Source: Phoronis australis
Taxonomy: Eukaryota; Phoronida; Phoronidae
Assembly (NCBI GenBank): GCA_002633005.1
Contig: NMRA01000538.1
Coordinates: 230,989 to 294,988, forward strand
Direction: 5' to 3'
DNA length: 64,000 bases
A program made the position numbers and the translations under genes. Of the stretch, positions 61,140 through 64,000 are shown in pieces (the stretch's first letter is position 1; the number at the start of each line of letters is the position of its first letter). The notes beneath the pieces were generated by a model, which searched no databases, was not told the DNA's origin, and saw only the letters and a list, made by a program, of their open reading frames with translations.

Positions 61140-64000
61140 CTAATAGGGAGACGGTCAAGGAAATTAGAACAAAATCGAACATCTATATAACATACAAAAA
61201 TCTCTCAAACAAATGTCATTTTCCCGGGAATAGCCTGCCGGGCATCGAGCAAAACTCGCACTTTTGCCAAAGCGAAACTCTCGACAAAGTAAAACTACCT
61301 TAATTTCAGGTTGTAACCATGTAAATAACAAGGGACTCGACACATTTTACCAAAATACCACTCATCCTCTCCTCAAACGAAAGATTACGCAATGGCAACA
61401 TTCACGATAAAATGTGAGACCCAAAATTAAGCCCCGGGATGTGTCTGTCGTTTGAACACACGAATCCTACACTAACAATGGCACAGCCAGAGGCTCTTCA
61501 GTTCACTCTTAATCAACTATCTGGTACTGCAATGTTCTGTTCCATTCTGGATCAAGTTTTTCGCACTTTGTTATGGTAATCGAGTTCGTTACGATAATCG
61601 AGTAACAGTTTTCAAAAACAAATACAATGACTATAGAGGACGCCTCCCCTATCTCTGTCCCTGCAATATTTCACAGCGGAAAATCGAAGATCCACACACT
61701 GTCTTCATCCACACGCATTTACGACCTAATACCAACACACCGACAAGCACTTGGTCACAGTTATGCGTCACAATCTTATATACTCTAGATCTTACAATAA
61801 AATTGAAAATTCGATTCAAAACTTTACCCATGACCTAAAAATGAAACAGCTTATTTGATGTCCGCAGCTAAGTCACCTATTTTTGGTATGCTGTTTGTAA
61901 TATGTGCATGCAAAGCCGTATATTAACAAAACATATATGCACCCACTCACCAGGATCTGCAAATTTACTGAATAAACATGACATAATAGCAGGCTGTTTC
62001 TAAATAGATTGGTCACCAACAAAACACTGACATTTAACAACAAAAAGATCTTTGATAAAAACAAACAAGTACCATTCAGATATAAGGTTGTTTTCCTCTG
62101 TTGTGTGCTATTTGCGGTCAAGGGCCGTTCGTACATATATAATAGTCTATAATGCAATAAGTCCGTATTAGGTTTTAGAATAGGTAGGTGGACGCATGTG
62201 CACAGACACAGTGAGTTTATCAAAATCGCACCCATTACAGGCAGGCTGAGAAATTTTCTGTAGCTCAACACAAAAATCCTTTTTTTCCGATACTGTGTAC
62301 TAACAATTAACCGGGAAAAATCTCTACGTTTCTTATACATCTTCTTTAAAAAGAATGGTTTTCTTCACTACAGAGGAGATATGGCGATGTTCATTCAAAA
62401 ACGGCAAAACACAATCCCCAAAACAAGGCTTGGAGCTAATCGTTTGCCTACTGAGAAAAGATAATAACAATTATCAGTGAGTGACATCATTAGGATTATT
62501 CATTAGCACAGTGCAAGAAACATTTGATGAAACCTTTATCAGGCCTTCTGTTCAGATCATTCCGGTTCAGTACTTGCGAACGGACACCAAAAATAACAAC
62601 CACATTTAAATAACAAGGCACCGTGATTGTACAATAGGGCGAAATTGCGGTCGTCGCGGTGTCAACGTTCGGAATTTCACAGGAGTTATAACTTGTTTAA
62701 TAATGGCGAAGTTTATCTCGTCGATCTGGTTGAGTTGTGTGCATCAAAAACCCATTCATTATCTAAATATCGCGCTCCGACGCAAGTGTATTGTAGAGAC
62801 ATGATCACCAGTATTGTTCTCCCTGAGAGGATTGTACGGTCGAAATTTTAAATCTAAGGCGTGAATTGTTAAAACTTCATATCCTTTAAGGGGTCGCTGA
62901 TTTTATTATGACAGCCAATGAATCTTTTCGCGATAAAACCGTGAGAACTTTGTCTCAAAGCCATTAAAACGTGTAAGCTTAGAGGAGCTTCTATGTGCTG
63001 TTTTTGCCGTAAAAACAATCACAAAACATGAGAAGTTTTTGTTCTGCAACTGGCCTTTTTACGGATGGCAAAAATCGGAACGAGGGCATATGTTTTCGGG
63101 ATAAGACCTCTAATCCAGAAAGTGTCATGCAGAGGATCGTCTGCTCTGCAAGTTGGTAGTTGATTATGGATAGATGCTGCCATTTTACTCGTATTTAAGG
63201 TAAATTGGACTTTTGTCGGCTTTAAATACTAGCAGATTCTTTGAGAATACGACGTCTCTCCGCAAAAAGGCCAGTTGCATAGACTCAACGGGTATTAAAC
63301 ATTCAGTTTACGCTGCCGTATATTCAGTTGTAATAGCATTAAGTTCTTGTAAAGGATTTGTTAGACACTCCTTTGCATCGTTAAATTATGTTACCACCTC
63401 GTCTGTAGCTTCAGCTCCTTCACCAGGCAACGCAGTCATGGGGTCAAGAATGCGCACTTAAAACGACAGGGACACTTTGTCTACATGCTGTTTAACAGTA
63501 GGTGGTTTTTGTATAATTTGCATGTAACCATTGGATAGAGAAAATCTGAACTTTTTTGCATATTCGGTCACACCATGACCGATTACAGGACCTGACGTAC
63601 ACTGATGTAGCCAGATGTATTCAAGAGGGACCGGGAGCAATCCGATTCTTTACAACTAACAGGGAAGGTTCGACAGCGTATTTTTGCAATGAACAAGAGG
63701 CCATGGCCCATGGAAAACTAACTTGATTTACAAAACCGCAAATTGGGAAAAAGACTGCACGTTCAAGCTTGAGGTTCGTGAATAAGGCTTAGCACTCAAG
63801 ACTCACTATCTCGTGCTTTGTAATAATGAAGAGAAAAGGAATCACGAGAGAACAGATAACAGTGACCATCAAACTATACAAACATGATTTTAAACTAATT
63901 CAATTTGCTCATCCTATAAGGAGATAACAACACAAACATTTTGTAGTTCACAAACAACAGGATTTTTATTAAAATCTTTCAAAATAGTGTGTGTGTGTGT
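61140..64000. other. Probable upstream ESRP intron; no exon recognised
   Basis: Searched on the minus strand for the N-terminal exonuclease-like domain of ESRP without success. The 155-residue hydrophobic minus frame (61873-62340) has no splice or domain support. The window ends in a (GT)n run (about 63989-64000). Confidence 0.45.

Noticed and set aside
61873-62340. 155-residue hydrophobic minus frame in the region upstream of the first visible ESRP exon
   Set aside because: Does not resemble the ESRP N-terminal domain and shows no exon boundaries; AT-rich sequence readily gives Leu/Ile/Tyr-rich frames.

Overview
The window is nuclear DNA of an animal, most likely a marine invertebrate (lophotrochozoan, hemichordate or similar; I cannot decide which). 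The evidence is intron-split genes with canonical GT/AG sites, an ESRP/Fusilli splicing-factor gene, a secreted laminin-G gene, a piggyBac transposon, RNase H-bearing non-LTR retrotransposon relics, and tandem-unit interspersed repeats. It is AT-rich and gene-poor. Five single-N junctions (5530, 9186, 11027, 12255, 13305) and one 72-N gap (24381-24452) mark contig joins. Three of the single-N joins carry duplicated, slightly diverged sequence, as expected from two haplotypes of a highly heterozygous animal laid end to end.

Layout. 1-435: non-LTR reverse transcriptase relic (minus). 370-1013: element built of ~145-bp units ending in a hairpin. 1.0-5.2 kb: no genes, a 26-bp tandem array and a tRNA-derived SINE-like piece. 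5.3-7.3 kb: decayed 3' half of an RNase H-type non-LTR element. 7.58-9.19 kb: piggyBac element with its left terminus at a TTAA and a transposase ORF cut at a contig junction. The same flank without the insertion occurs at 12256-12410. 9.2-14.3 kb: small non-autonomous elements and haplotype duplicates. 14.3-27.2 kb: no recognisable genes, but simple repeats (GAT-rich 23.28-23.8 kb, CA array with gap at 24.3 kb).

27.25-40.85 kb (plus): a TATA-box promoter, a signal-peptide exon, and four phase-compatible exons encoding one laminin-G domain. Together they read as a 218-residue secreted protein whose exon lengths sum to a multiple of three. A further candidate exon (28439-28543) would instead give a 69-residue secreted four-cysteine peptide from the same signal exon.

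48.4-61.1 kb (minus): ten exons of an ESRP/Fusilli gene covering the end of the N-terminal region, three RRMs, an Ala/Gly/Leu/Gln-rich linker and a full C-terminal fourth RRM. The N-terminal exons lie beyond the right edge or are unrecognised. The last exon carries one extra A in an A-run, probably a sequence error.

The most unusual non-coding signal is a pair of long hairpins (27815-27933 and 59259-59372). They share flanks, inner stem and loop, but have unrelated outer stems, each still self-complementary. Other signals are CTCF-like motifs (one inside the tandem-unit element), a ~125-bp dispersed repeat with at least five copies between 31 and 47 kb, and a piggyBac insertion apparently polymorphic between haplotypes.
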